A stretch of 64,000 nucleotides of DNA. Source: Ramlibacter rhizophilus. Its GTDB lineage: Bacteria > Pseudomonadota > Gammaproteobacteria > Burkholderiales > Burkholderiaceae_C. A model generated the notes under the pieces. The model saw only the letters and a list, made by a program, of their open reading frames with translations, searched no databases and was not told where the DNA came from. Every line of letters starts with the position of its first letter. The stretch's first letter is position 1. The DNA is taken from contig NZ_SMLL01000005.1 in assembly GCF_004681965.1 (NCBI RefSeq), positions 1 to 64,000 of the forward strand, in the 5' to 3' direction. Both the position numbers and the translations under genes were made by a program. This document shows positions 1 through 8,729 of the stretch, piece after piece.

Positions 1-832
<832 letters not shown>

Positions 833-1154
833 GAAACCTCCCTGGACCGGTGCGTTCGAGCGCGTCCCGGCAGGGACCTGGCGCGCACGACACGATCCCT
901 GCATTTCATAACGACGAGCTAATCCGAATCGACACACGGCGTAACAGGGCCAGCGCCAGCGCCGCGACTGGCGGCGACGGGCGTGGCGGCGAAGAAGCCG
1001 CCTGGGCGGTGCGCAACACCGCCACCGCCACTGCTGGACGCGCTCTGCGCCCGGGCGCCTGCCTCAGCGGTATGCGCACACGGTTCTTACGATTGCGCTA
1101 CCCGGAAGAGGTGGAAAAAGATCGACTTTGCCGCGAATTCGGGCCCATCCACCT

Positions 1155-1577
1155 TCACTGCCCTGCCATCCGTGCGCGCAACTGCTCTTCCTGCTCGCGC
1201 AGCTCGGGCGTGAAGGACTCGCCGAAGTCTTCCGCGGCGAAGATCTGGCGGACCTCGATCTCCGAGTCGCCCGGCATCGGGTTGGGGCAGCGCCTGACCC
1301 ACTCGACCGCCTCCTGCAGCGAGGCGCAGTTCCAGATCCAGAAGCCCGCGACCAGCTCGCCGGCCGGCGCGAACGGACCGTCCACCACCTCGCGCTGCGG
1401 GCCCGAGAAGCGCACCCGGGCGCCGCGCGAGCTGGGATGCAGCCCCTCGCCGGCCTCCATCACGCCGGCCTTGACCAGCTCCTCATTGAAGCGGCCCATT
1501 TCGGCAAACTGTTCTTCGGTGGGCATGCGGCCCGCTTCGCTGTCGGCAGTGGCCTTGACCAGGATCATGAAACGCAC
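1155..1577 (-). CDS. YciI family protein (DGPF domain)
   Basis: A 140-residue protein of the YCII/DGPF family, small alpha-beta barrel proteins often found near ECF sigma factors; the biochemical role is not established. The family core is visible, including the segment VVDGPFA around residues 75-82 and the conserved opening RFMILVKA. I chose the GTG at 1577 because an AAGGAG ribosome-binding site lies at normal spacing before it and because homologues usually begin VRFM or MRFM. No ECF sigma factor lies beside it here. Confidence 0.85.
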   Translation of the reverse strand: MRFMILVKATADSEAGRMPTEEQFAEMGRFNEELVKAGVMEAGEGLHPSSRGARVRFSGPQREVVDGPFAPAGELVAGFWIWNCASLQEAVEWVRRCPNPMPGDSEIEVRQIFAAEDFGESFTPELREQEEQLRARMAGQ

Positions 1578-1665
1578 GGAGTACTCCTTGGTGTGATGGA
1601 TGGGGATGGAAGCCGGGTGCTTCACGTGCTCGACGAGCGAGGCCCCCCGGATTCGACACTCGGCT

Positions 1666-2460
1666 TCAGAACGGATACGGCCCCTCGAATTCGCCCGAGG
1701 CCGCGACGTGCGAGACCACCCGTCCGCGCCCATCCTGCGCCAGCACGCGCAAGCCGGGCGGCTCGAACATCCACTGCGCCGGCGCGCGCGGGTCCAGGTC
1801 CAGCGTGATCTGGTGCGCAGGCGATGGCGTCGTGCAGGCGATCGTGCCGCCGAAGCGCACGTCGATGGCCCGGTGCAGGTGGCCGCAGATCACCCGCTCC
1901 ACGTTGGCATGGCGCGCCACGAGCGCCTCCAGCTCGCCCGCGCCCTGCAGCAGGCCGATGTCGTCCATGTGGCCGATGAGCGTCGTGAACGGCGGGTGGT
2001 GCATGGCGATCACCACCGGCCGGTCCCGGCAGGCCTGCAGCTGGCGTTCCAGCCACGTCAGGCGCGGCGCGTCCAGCCGGCCGTGCGAGGCGCCCGGCTC
2101 GCTGGTGTCCAGCGCGATCAGTCGCAGGCCACCCACGTCCACGGCGTACTGGATGAACTCGCCGCCCTCGTGCAGCCACGCATGCCCGGGAAAGCTGCGC
2201 CGCAGCTGCCCGCGCTCGTCGTGGTTGCCGGGAAGCAGGTAGAGGGGCAGGTCCAGCGGGGCGAGCAGCTCGGCCAGGTGCGCGTACTCGGCCGCCCGCC
2301 CCGATTCGACCAGGTCGCCGGTGATGACGACGGCCCGGGGCCGCTGCCTCAGGCGCAGCACGGAGGCGACGGCCGTGCGCAGGAAGGCGGCGGTGTCGAT
2401 GCGTCCGCAGGCCAGTTGCCCCGGCTCGCAGATGTGGAGGTCGGTCAGTTGGACGAGCAT
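1666..2460 (-). CDS. Metallophosphoesterase, CpdA-like (class III cyclic nucleotide phosphodiesterase)
   Basis: A 264-residue calcineurin-type metallophosphoesterase. All metal-binding blocks are present in order: TDLH at residues 6-9, GDLVESG near 48, GNHDERG near 78, HH near 155 and GHLH near 190. This matches the CpdA/Icc class, which hydrolyses 3',5'-cyclic AMP and related phosphodiesters; substrate specificity cannot be read from sequence. It lies downstream of no obvious partner and appears monocistronic, divergent from the coiled-coil gene at 2561. Confidence 0.85.
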   Translation of the reverse strand: MLVQLTDLHICEPGQLACGRIDTAAFLRTAVASVLRLRQRPRAVVITGDLVESGRAAEYAHLAELLAPLDLPLYLLPGNHDERGQLRRSFPGHAWLHEGGEFIQYAVDVGGLRLIALDTSEPGASHGRLDAPRLTWLERQLQACRDRPVVIAMHHPPFTTLIGHMDDIGLLQGAGELEALVARHANVERVICGHLHRAIDVRFGGTIACTTPSPAHQITLDLDPRAPAQWMFEPPGLRVLAQDGRGRVVSHVAASGEFEGPYPF

Positions 2461-2560
2461 GGGCGGACGGCGGTGCGGCGGGCGCTGTGGTCGACGGATT
2501 GTCGGCCCGGCGCGATGTCCGCGTTAAGCTCATCGGCCCACGCTCTGCCGCTTGCCTGCC

Positions 2561-2821
2561 ATGACCGAACCCGAACTGCGAATGATCGAGCTGCTGTCGC
2601 GCATCGAGGACAACCAGCGCCAGGCGCTCGCCCTGCAGCAGGAGCACCTGCAGATCGCGCAGCGCCAGCTCGAACGGTCGAACAGGAGCGTGGAAGAGAG
2701 CATCGAGCTGCAGCGGGTGGCCGTCTCGCGCCAGGCGCAGGTCACCCGCTTCGTCCTCCCGCTGATCGTGCTGCTGGTCTTCCTGCTGGTCTACCTGGTG
2801 GTGAAGTGGCGCATCCTCTGA
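2561..2821 (+). CDS. Small coiled-coil protein with C-terminal membrane anchor
   Basis: Eighty-six residues from the ATG at 2561; an in-frame ATG at 2552 is a less likely start. Residues 1-60 are charged and glutamine-rich with heptad-like spacing, predicting a coiled coil. The C-terminal 20 residues form one hydrophobic helix followed by KWRIL, so this is a tail-anchored type protein. No known family recognised; codon usage matches the neighbours. Confidence 0.65.
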   Translation: MTEPELRMIELLSRIEDNQRQALALQQEHLQIAQRQLERSNRSVEESIELQRVAVSRQAQVTRFVLPLIVLLVFLLVYLVVKWRIL

Positions 2822-2893
2822 GCGGTGCCGATGGCGCTTCGCGCCACCGCCGCCCCGGCGCCGGCGTGTCGCCGTGCGCCGGGACGCGGTGCC

Positions 2894-4078
2894 TCAGGGG
2901 CCGAACTGCAGGTCGACCACTGCGTTGGCCGTCGAGACGTCGGCGGCCTGCGTCACGCCCGTCGTGAAGCCGGGCGCGGACGCTTGCACCGTGTACTTGC
3001 CGGCCACCGGCACATCGGCCGCGAACACGGGCGTGCCGCCGAGCGTGTAGCTCGCCTTCACCGGCGCGGCCGCGGGCAGGTCGAAGCGGTAGGTCCCGTC
3101 CGTCGCATCGACGGGGGTCGCCGCCACCTGGATCACCGGGCCTCCCGTCAGTGGCTGGGTGGCTCGCACGTCGGCGGTGGTGACCGTGGTCGGCGTGACG
3201 GTGCCGGTGCGGGCCGTGCCGCTGACCTGGCGCATGGCCGAGGTCGGCGGCAGGAAGGCGGTGGCCGTGCCGTTGAGGGTGGTGGTGGCGGTGGACACCG
3301 GCACGCTGGTGAGCACCGCCGTGGCGCGGCCGGCGGAGGTGATCACGACGTCGTAGTTGCCCGCGCCGAGGAAGGGCAGCACGAAGCGGCCGGTGGCGTC
3401 GGGGGCCGAGGAGCGGACGACCACGCCGTTCTGCTGGGCGGAGACCAGCGTGCTGCCCAGGGTCATGGTGGTCGAGACGTAGCCCTGGATGCCGGTCTGG
3501 ACCCGCTGGGCCAGCGACAGCACGGGCTTGAGGTTGTAGGCGCCCGAGTTCCCGGCCTTCACGACGGAGCGGCAGGCGTCGAAGTCCAGCACCAGGTCGG
3601 CAAGGCCCGCGGGCTCGACGTCGATGCGGGTCTTGAGCTTCAGGCCGCTCTGCTGGGCGCTGGGCGTGCGCAGCGGCACCAGCGCACCGCCGGTGGGCTG
3701 GACCGCATTGGCCAGCGGCGCGCCGGCCTGGTTCTCGGCCAGCACCAGGCGGACCTGGCGATAGCTGCCGGACGGCACCTCGGTCTGGCCGAGCTCCTCG
3801 AGCGTGCCGTTGGTCAGTTCCAGCAGGTCCAGCCGCTTGGGCGTGGCCAGGACGATCTCCTCCCATCCCCCCTCGGACTCCGCGGCCTCGTCGGATTTGT
3901 GCAGGCGGACCTTCTCCACGGTGACGTACACATGGTCGTAGCCGCACGCCGGTGCGTCCGTCAGGGCCATGCGCACCGTGCCTTGCGCCTCGCCGCCCCC
4001 ACCGCCGCCGCAGGCGGTGACGAGCAAGGTCGCGCCCAGGGCGGCGACGGGGAACAGCGGTCTGACTTTCGTATGCAT
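2894..4078 (-). CDS. DUF4382 domain lipoprotein
   Basis: A 394-residue exported lipoprotein: signal peptide with lipobox VTAC and a following glycine run, then a DUF4382 domain (about residues 33-180) with the typical opening VRMALTDAPACGYDHVYV. The C-terminal half looks like carboxypeptidase-regulatory or transthyretin-like beta repeats (segments such as GTYRF and GKYTVQASAPGFTTG). The family is found on bacterial surfaces and has no assigned activity. It is transcribed alone. Confidence 0.8.
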   Translation of the reverse strand: MHTKVRPLFPVAALGATLLVTACGGGGGGEAQGTVRMALTDAPACGYDHVYVTVEKVRLHKSDEAAESEGGWEEIVLATPKRLDLLELTNGTLEELGQTEVPSGSYRQVRLVLAENQAGAPLANAVQPTGGALVPLRTPSAQQSGLKLKTRIDVEPAGLADLVLDFDACRSVVKAGNSGAYNLKPVLSLAQRVQTGIQGYVSTTMTLGSTLVSAQQNGVVVRSSAPDATGRFVLPFLGAGNYDVVITSAGRATAVLTSVPVSTATTTLNGTATAFLPPTSAMRQVSGTARTGTVTPTTVTTADVRATQPLTGGPVIQVAATPVDATDGTYRFDLPAAAPVKASYTLGGTPVFAADVPVAGKYTVQASAPGFTTGVTQAADVSTANAVVDLQFGP

Positions 4079-4245
4079 CTCTTCTCCTCGTTTTGGGGGA
4101 GCCGCGATGCTCAGCTGTTGCGATCCGCGCGGCTGTCTCCGAACGTAAGAAGTGACTCAGGAGGCATCCGCGGCGCTGCGCAGTTGACGTCTCGTTGCAG
4201 GACGTCGGCATTTACCTAGGCCGGGGTGGGTGCCCCGCGGCGGCC

Positions 4246-5175
4246 TCACTCACCGGGCGACGACCCCGACCGGTTGCCCCGCTCGCGCAGCACGCCGTTG
4301 ACCTCGGCCCCGTAGATCAGGGTCGAGGCGCTGATGTAGAGGAACACCAGCGTGGCCACCACGCCCGCGAAGCCGCCGTAGAGCAGGGCCAGCTTGCCGG
4401 CGGTGCGCAGGGTGTAGGAGAGCGTGGCCGCCGCGCCCACCCACAAGGTCGCCCCGACCACGGCGCCGGGCAACACGGTGTAGAGCCGTTGGCGCACGTC
4501 GGGCAGCCAGCCATAGAGCACCGCGTACACGGCCGTGAGCACGAAGAACGCACTGGCGTAGCGCACGCCGAAGTGCAGCCACAGCCGGTCCTGCGGCGAC
4601 TCGGCCGTCGCCTCCACCCACATGCGGATGTAGGGAACGATCACCACCGAACTGAACGCGACGAGCACGGCCGTCCCCGTGATGATCGTGAAGATCGTGA
4701 CCTTCAGGCGCGCCTTCCAGAAGGACATGCCGCGCTGGATGCCATAGGCCCGGTTCAGCGCGGTGCGGATGGCCTGCAGCCCCGAGGAACCGGTCCACAG
4801 CGTGATGACGATGCCGATGGCCAGCAAGGCCTGGTTGCGCTGCGCCAGCACCTGCTGGATGACGGGCCGCAGCGCCTCCTGCACCAGCAGCGGCGAATAG
4901 CCGATGACGCGTTCCACCAGCGCCGCCGCGTCGCCGGGATTGCCAATGTAGGCGGCCGAGGCGGACAGCAGGATCAGCAGCGGGAACACGGCCAGCACCC
5001 ACGAGAACGCGAGGCTGCCGGCCTGGTTGGCGCTCTGGTGCATGACGTAGTTGCGCACGGCCTGCAGCAGCACGCCCAGGCCCGGCGTGGCGAGCACGCC
5101 GGAGGCGATCCGCCGCACCGCCTCTTTCAGGCGCTTCAGCGACACGGCGTTGGCCCGCGGCACGCCGGCCGTCAT
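4246..5175 (-). CDS. YihY/BrkB family inner-membrane protein
   Basis: A 309-residue polytopic protein with about six membrane segments and the family signatures SLAFSWVLAVFPLL (about residues 45-60) and LWTGSSGLQAIRTALNRAYGI. It belongs to the YihY/virulence factor BrkB family, once mis-annotated as ribonuclease BN; its transport role is unproven. The ATG overlaps the stop of the upstream AsmA-like gene by four bases (ATGA), so the two are probably translationally coupled and may act together in the envelope. Confidence 0.88.
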   Translation of the reverse strand: MTAGVPRANAVSLKRLKEAVRRIASGVLATPGLGVLLQAVRNYVMHQSANQAGSLAFSWVLAVFPLLILLSASAAYIGNPGDAAALVERVIGYSPLLVQEALRPVIQQVLAQRNQALLAIGIVITLWTGSSGLQAIRTALNRAYGIQRGMSFWKARLKVTIFTIITGTAVLVAFSSVVIVPYIRMWVEATAESPQDRLWLHFGVRYASAFFVLTAVYAVLYGWLPDVRQRLYTVLPGAVVGATLWVGAAATLSYTLRTAGKLALLYGGFAGVVATLVFLYISASTLIYGAEVNGVLRERGNRSGSSPGE

Positions 5176-7469
5176 CGGCGCAGCCCCCTGAGCAGGTCAC
5201 CGAGCCCCTTGCTGCCGCCGAGCTGCTTGTCCAGTTGCTCCTCGACGCGCTTGCGCACCTGCTGCTTGGCCAGCTCGCCGGCCAGGGCGCCGAGCTCGAG
5301 CCGGTACGACGGATCGTCGAATGGGCCCGTGAGCCGCACCGGGATGGTCAGGCCGCGCAGCTCATCGAGTTCGCGTCCATCCTGGCCCCTGGAGCTCGCG
5401 ACCACGGTGGCCTTGGCCAGGTAATCGATGCGCTCGCGCGGCAGGTCGAGCGTGCCGGCGCCCGTGACCCGCAGGAAGGGCGACTTGGCATCGAGGTCGT
5501 CGTTGCGCGCGACGCCGTCCTGGATGCGGAACGAGGCCGTGAGCTCGGAGAAGTCGGTCTTCTCGGCCCGGTCGGCCGCGAAGGCCGCGTCGCGGGACTC
5601 GCCGCGCAGCGCCGCCCTCGCCTGCCGCAGCGCCTTGGCCAGGTTGATGCCCTTGATGGCGCCGTCGCGCAGCGCGAGGCTCGCGCTGCCGTCCAGCGCC
5701 CGCAGCATCGCATCCGCCGTGCCGCCGGCGCTGCGCACATCCAGCACCAGGCGGCCGCGGCCTTCGAGCACGTCCTTGCCCGCGGCGTCGCGCAGCAGCG
5801 GACCGACGGCGATCCCGTCCAGCGTCTGCCGCAGCGCGACGCGATTGCCCTCGGCCTGCGCGCTGAGCGCCGCGGCGAGCTTGCCTTGGTAGAGCTCGGC
5901 CGAGACCGGGTCCGCGTCCAGCCGTCCGTTCTTCACGGCCAGGGTGGCCGCCACCTTGTCGAACTTCAGCTGGCGGGCCTGCAGGGCGCCGATGCGCAGG
6001 GTGCCCGCGAGGTCGAAGCCCCGCAGGAAGGACAGGTCGATGGCGGCGGTGTCCGCGCCCGCCGGGGGCGCCTTCGCTCCCGGCGGCGGCGAAAAAGGGG
6101 CCTGGGCCGGCGCGGCGGCCTGTTGCGGCAGGTAGCGGTCCACGTTCAGGCGATCGACGGCGAGGTCGAAGCCGAGCGCCAGGGGCGAAAAGCGGCTGAC
6201 GCTGAACTTGCCCTGCAGCGCGCTGTCGTCCAGCCGCGTGGCCAGCTGGCCGGAGGCCTGCGAGCGGCCCCAGTCGGCGCGCAGCGACGCCTGCAGCGGC
6301 AGCTTGACCTCCTTCATCGGCAGGCTGGGATGGGCGACCTGCACCTCGCCGGCCAGGCCGGGCAGCGCGAGGACCTTCTGCGCCAGGTCGGCCTGCACCC
6401 CACCGGCGATGGTGCCGCTGGTGGCGAGCGGCCCCTGCCGCAGCGTCCACTGCGCCGCGAGCTTGTCCGCCGACCATTTCGCCGCCACGCCCTGCAGGGC
6501 CGAAAGGGTCAGGTTCGCATCGAGCTGGCGCTGGGCGCCCGCGAGCTTCAGGCCGGCGCTCGCCTGCGGCCCGCTGGCACGGCCCTGCGCCCAGGCCAGC
6601 TGCGGCAGGCTGGCACGCGCCTCGATGGCGTCCTGGCCTTGCCGCCCCTTCAGCGCCAGGACCAGGTCCCTGGCTTCCACGCTGCCCTGCGCGCCGCCAT
6701 ACGCGACATGCGCGGCCTTGAGCGAGGCGTCGAGCTGGCTGAAGTCCAGCACGTCGCCGCGCAGCGTGAGGGCGAGCTGGTCGAGCGCGAACTGCTGCTT
6801 CGGCAGCTCGTAGCGGTAGCGGCCGTCGAGCTGGACGCCGGCATCCAGGCGCGGCTGCTCGCCCCGGGCCTTGAACCCCACGCGCAGGGCGCCACTGCCC
6901 GCCTGGCCGAGCCGGTCGGTCCGCACTTCCACCTCGCTCAGCTGCAGCGACTGGCCGCTCTGCCGGTCCTGGAACGAGGCCGACGAGCGCGTGATGCGCA
7001 GGCCGGCGATGTCCACCTCGACCGGCGCTTCGCCGGCGGTGTCCGCAGACGCCGCGGCAGCGGGCTGCGGCTGGCTCGTGAGCAGGTCGTCGAAGTTGAA
7101 GCTGCCGCCCGCATCACGCACGATCCGCGCGCGCACGCCGTCGAGTTCGAGACGGTCCACGGCCACCTGGCGCGACAGCAGGGGCCACAGGCGCACCGAC
7201 ACGCGCGCCCGCTCGATGCTGGCGAACTCCTGGGGCGCGTTGCGCTCGCTGAGGCTGGCCTTGTTCAGCTCGATTCCGAGCGAGGGAAAGAAGGCCAGCG
7301 ACAGGTCGCCGTCGATCGTGAGCGTGCGCTGGGTCTTCTGCTGGACGGCCTGCACGAGCTTGTCCTTCGCCCAGGCCTCGTCGAAGCGCCAGGCGATCAG
7401 CGCTGCGGCGAGCACCAGCAAGGACAGCACGACCAACAGGACGACGCCGATCAGCTTGACGGGTTTCAT
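5172..7469 (-). CDS. AsmA family outer-membrane biogenesis protein
   Basis: A 765-residue protein with one N-terminal membrane helix (about residues 5-27) and a long periplasmic region of repeated beta-strands typical of AsmA and the wider bridge-like lipid-transfer family. The opening FDEAWAKDKLVQAVQQKTQR and the C-terminal DFSELTASFRIQDGVARNDDL segment (AsmA_2) are diagnostic. The start at 7469 places the helix directly at the N-terminus; upstream in-frame codons lack signal character. Likely co-expressed with the overlapping yihY-type gene. Family members influence phospholipid and LPS distribution between membranes. Confidence 0.88.
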   Translation of the reverse strand: MKPVKLIGVVLLVVLSLLVLAAALIAWRFDEAWAKDKLVQAVQQKTQRTLTIDGDLSLAFFPSLGIELNKASLSERNAPQEFASIERARVSVRLWPLLSRQVAVDRLELDGVRARIVRDAGGSFNFDDLLTSQPQPAAAASADTAGEAPVEVDIAGLRITRSSASFQDRQSGQSLQLSEVEVRTDRLGQAGSGALRVGFKARGEQPRLDAGVQLDGRYRYELPKQQFALDQLALTLRGDVLDFSQLDASLKAAHVAYGGAQGSVEARDLVLALKGRQGQDAIEARASLPQLAWAQGRASGPQASAGLKLAGAQRQLDANLTLSALQGVAAKWSADKLAAQWTLRQGPLATSGTIAGGVQADLAQKVLALPGLAGEVQVAHPSLPMKEVKLPLQASLRADWGRSQASGQLATRLDDSALQGKFSVSRFSPLALGFDLAVDRLNVDRYLPQQAAAPAQAPFSPPPGAKAPPAGADTAAIDLSFLRGFDLAGTLRIGALQARQLKFDKVAATLAVKNGRLDADPVSAELYQGKLAAALSAQAEGNRVALRQTLDGIAVGPLLRDAAGKDVLEGRGRLVLDVRSAGGTADAMLRALDGSASLALRDGAIKGINLAKALRQARAALRGESRDAAFAADRAEKTDFSELTASFRIQDGVARNDDLDAKSPFLRVTGAGTLDLPRERIDYLAKATVVASSRGQDGRELDELRGLTIPVRLTGPFDDPSYRLELGALAGELAKQQVRKRVEEQLDKQLGGSKGLGDLLRGLRR

Positions 7470-7615
7470 GGCTGTTCCTCGGGAGCGAACGCGGCCCGTC
7501 CGGCCGCGGCCTTGATTGTCGTCAAGCCCTTTTCGCCCGGCACGGTTAAGGTCGGCGCCAACGCTGTCACACACGCAGGAGACAAAACGATGAAATCAGG
7601 CACTGGAGCATTCGA

Positions 7616-7864
7616 ATGATGTGGGGATGGGACACCGGCGGCGCCGGCTGGGGTATCGGCTTCGCCGTGATGCATCTGCTGTGGTGGCTGGTGCTGGTCG
7701 GCGCCGGCGCGCTGCTGCTGCGGTGGATCCTGCGGGACACCGGCTCGCGCGGCGGCGATCAGCCCCGTCGGGCATCCGCGGAGGACGTCCTGCGCGAACG
7801 CTTCGCACGCGGCGAGATCGACCAGCGCGAGTACGAGGAGCGGCTGCGCGTCCTGCGGAGCTGA
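7616..7864 (+). CDS. SHOCT domain small membrane protein
   Basis: Eighty-two residues: one membrane helix (about residues 15-41) followed by a SHOCT motif (DVLRERFARGEIDQREYEER), a short C-terminal helix pair found on many membrane proteins and thought to mediate oligomerisation. ATG codons at 7616 and 7619 are both possible. It is divergent from the AsmA-like gene and convergent with the HAD gene. Confidence 0.85.
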   Translation: MMWGWDTGGAGWGIGFAVMHLLWWLVLVGAGALLLRWILRDTGSRGGDQPRRASAEDVLRERFARGEIDQREYEERLRVLRS

Positions 7865-7881
7865 AGCCAGGCGCGGTGCGT

Positions 7882-8673
7882 TCACGACCGCTGCATCGCG
7901 CCGAGGCCGGCGGGCGGAAGCGTCGCATGCGGCACGGCCGACTTGCCCAGCGCATCGCGCGACGGCAAGAGCACGGCCAGCAGGTCCGAGGTGGTGGGCA
8001 GGATGAGGTCGGCACCGGCTTCGCGAAGTTCCTCCTCGCGGCCGAAGCCGCAGAGGACGCCCACCGTCTGCGCGCCCGCCGCGACCCCGGTGTCGATGTC
8101 CACGCGCGTGTCGCCGATCATGAGGCAGGCCGAGGGCGCGACGCCCATGACCTCGGCCGCATGGAGCAGCGGCTCGGGGTGCGGCTTGAGGCGGCGCGTG
8201 GTCTGGGCGCCGATCACGGCGCTGAAGTGCCGACGCACACCGTAGTGCGTCAGGAAGCGCTCGATGCGCGGCACCGTCCCGGTGGAAATGGCGCACATGG
8301 GGTAGCGCGCGGCCAGGCATTCGATCATCTCCTGCACCCCCGCGACCATCTCGTGCGGCACTTCGTCGGCGGCCTGCGCGGTGGGCGCGTGGGCCGGCCC
8401 GGGGCTGGCCTGCCGCGCCCGCGCGGCCCTGGCGCGCAGCCGATGGAAAGGACCATCCAGATGCAGCCGGTCCAGCCAGCCGTAGGCCTTGTTCACGGGC
8501 AAGGCCGCCCCCATCACCAACTGCCGGGCCAGCCGCTCCGCACGGCGCCCGCTCATGAGCGGCACGGCGTAGAGGAGCCTGGCGACCTGGGTGACGAGGT
8601 GGTCGTCGGTGTCGGCAATGGTGCCGTCCACGTCGAAGCACAGGGCCTGGATGCGATCGAGGGCGAGCGACAT
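7882..8673 (-). CDS. HAD superfamily phosphatase
   Basis: A 263-residue haloacid dehalogenase-type hydrolase. Motif I is DVDGTIADT with catalytic D14 and D16, motif II is the ISTGT segment near 138, and motif III/IV is K...MIGDTRVDID near 185-195. An alpha-helical cap lies between motifs I and II. The arrangement resembles phosphoglycolate phosphatase-type subfamily IA enzymes; the substrate is unknown. The C-terminal 25 residues are low-complexity. Confidence 0.85.
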   Translation of the reverse strand: MSLALDRIQALCFDVDGTIADTDDHLVTQVARLLYAVPLMSGRRAERLARQLVMGAALPVNKAYGWLDRLHLDGPFHRLRARAARARQASPGPAHAPTAQAADEVPHEMVAGVQEMIECLAARYPMCAISTGTVPRIERFLTHYGVRRHFSAVIGAQTTRRLKPHPEPLLHAAEVMGVAPSACLMIGDTRVDIDTGVAAGAQTVGVLCGFGREEELREAGADLILPTTSDLLAVLLPSRDALGKSAVPHATLPPAGLGAMQRS

Positions 8674-8729
8674 CCGGCCAGTCTAGGCAGTCCCGGCGCC
8701 CAGCGGTGTCGGCCGGGAACCCGGAGGAA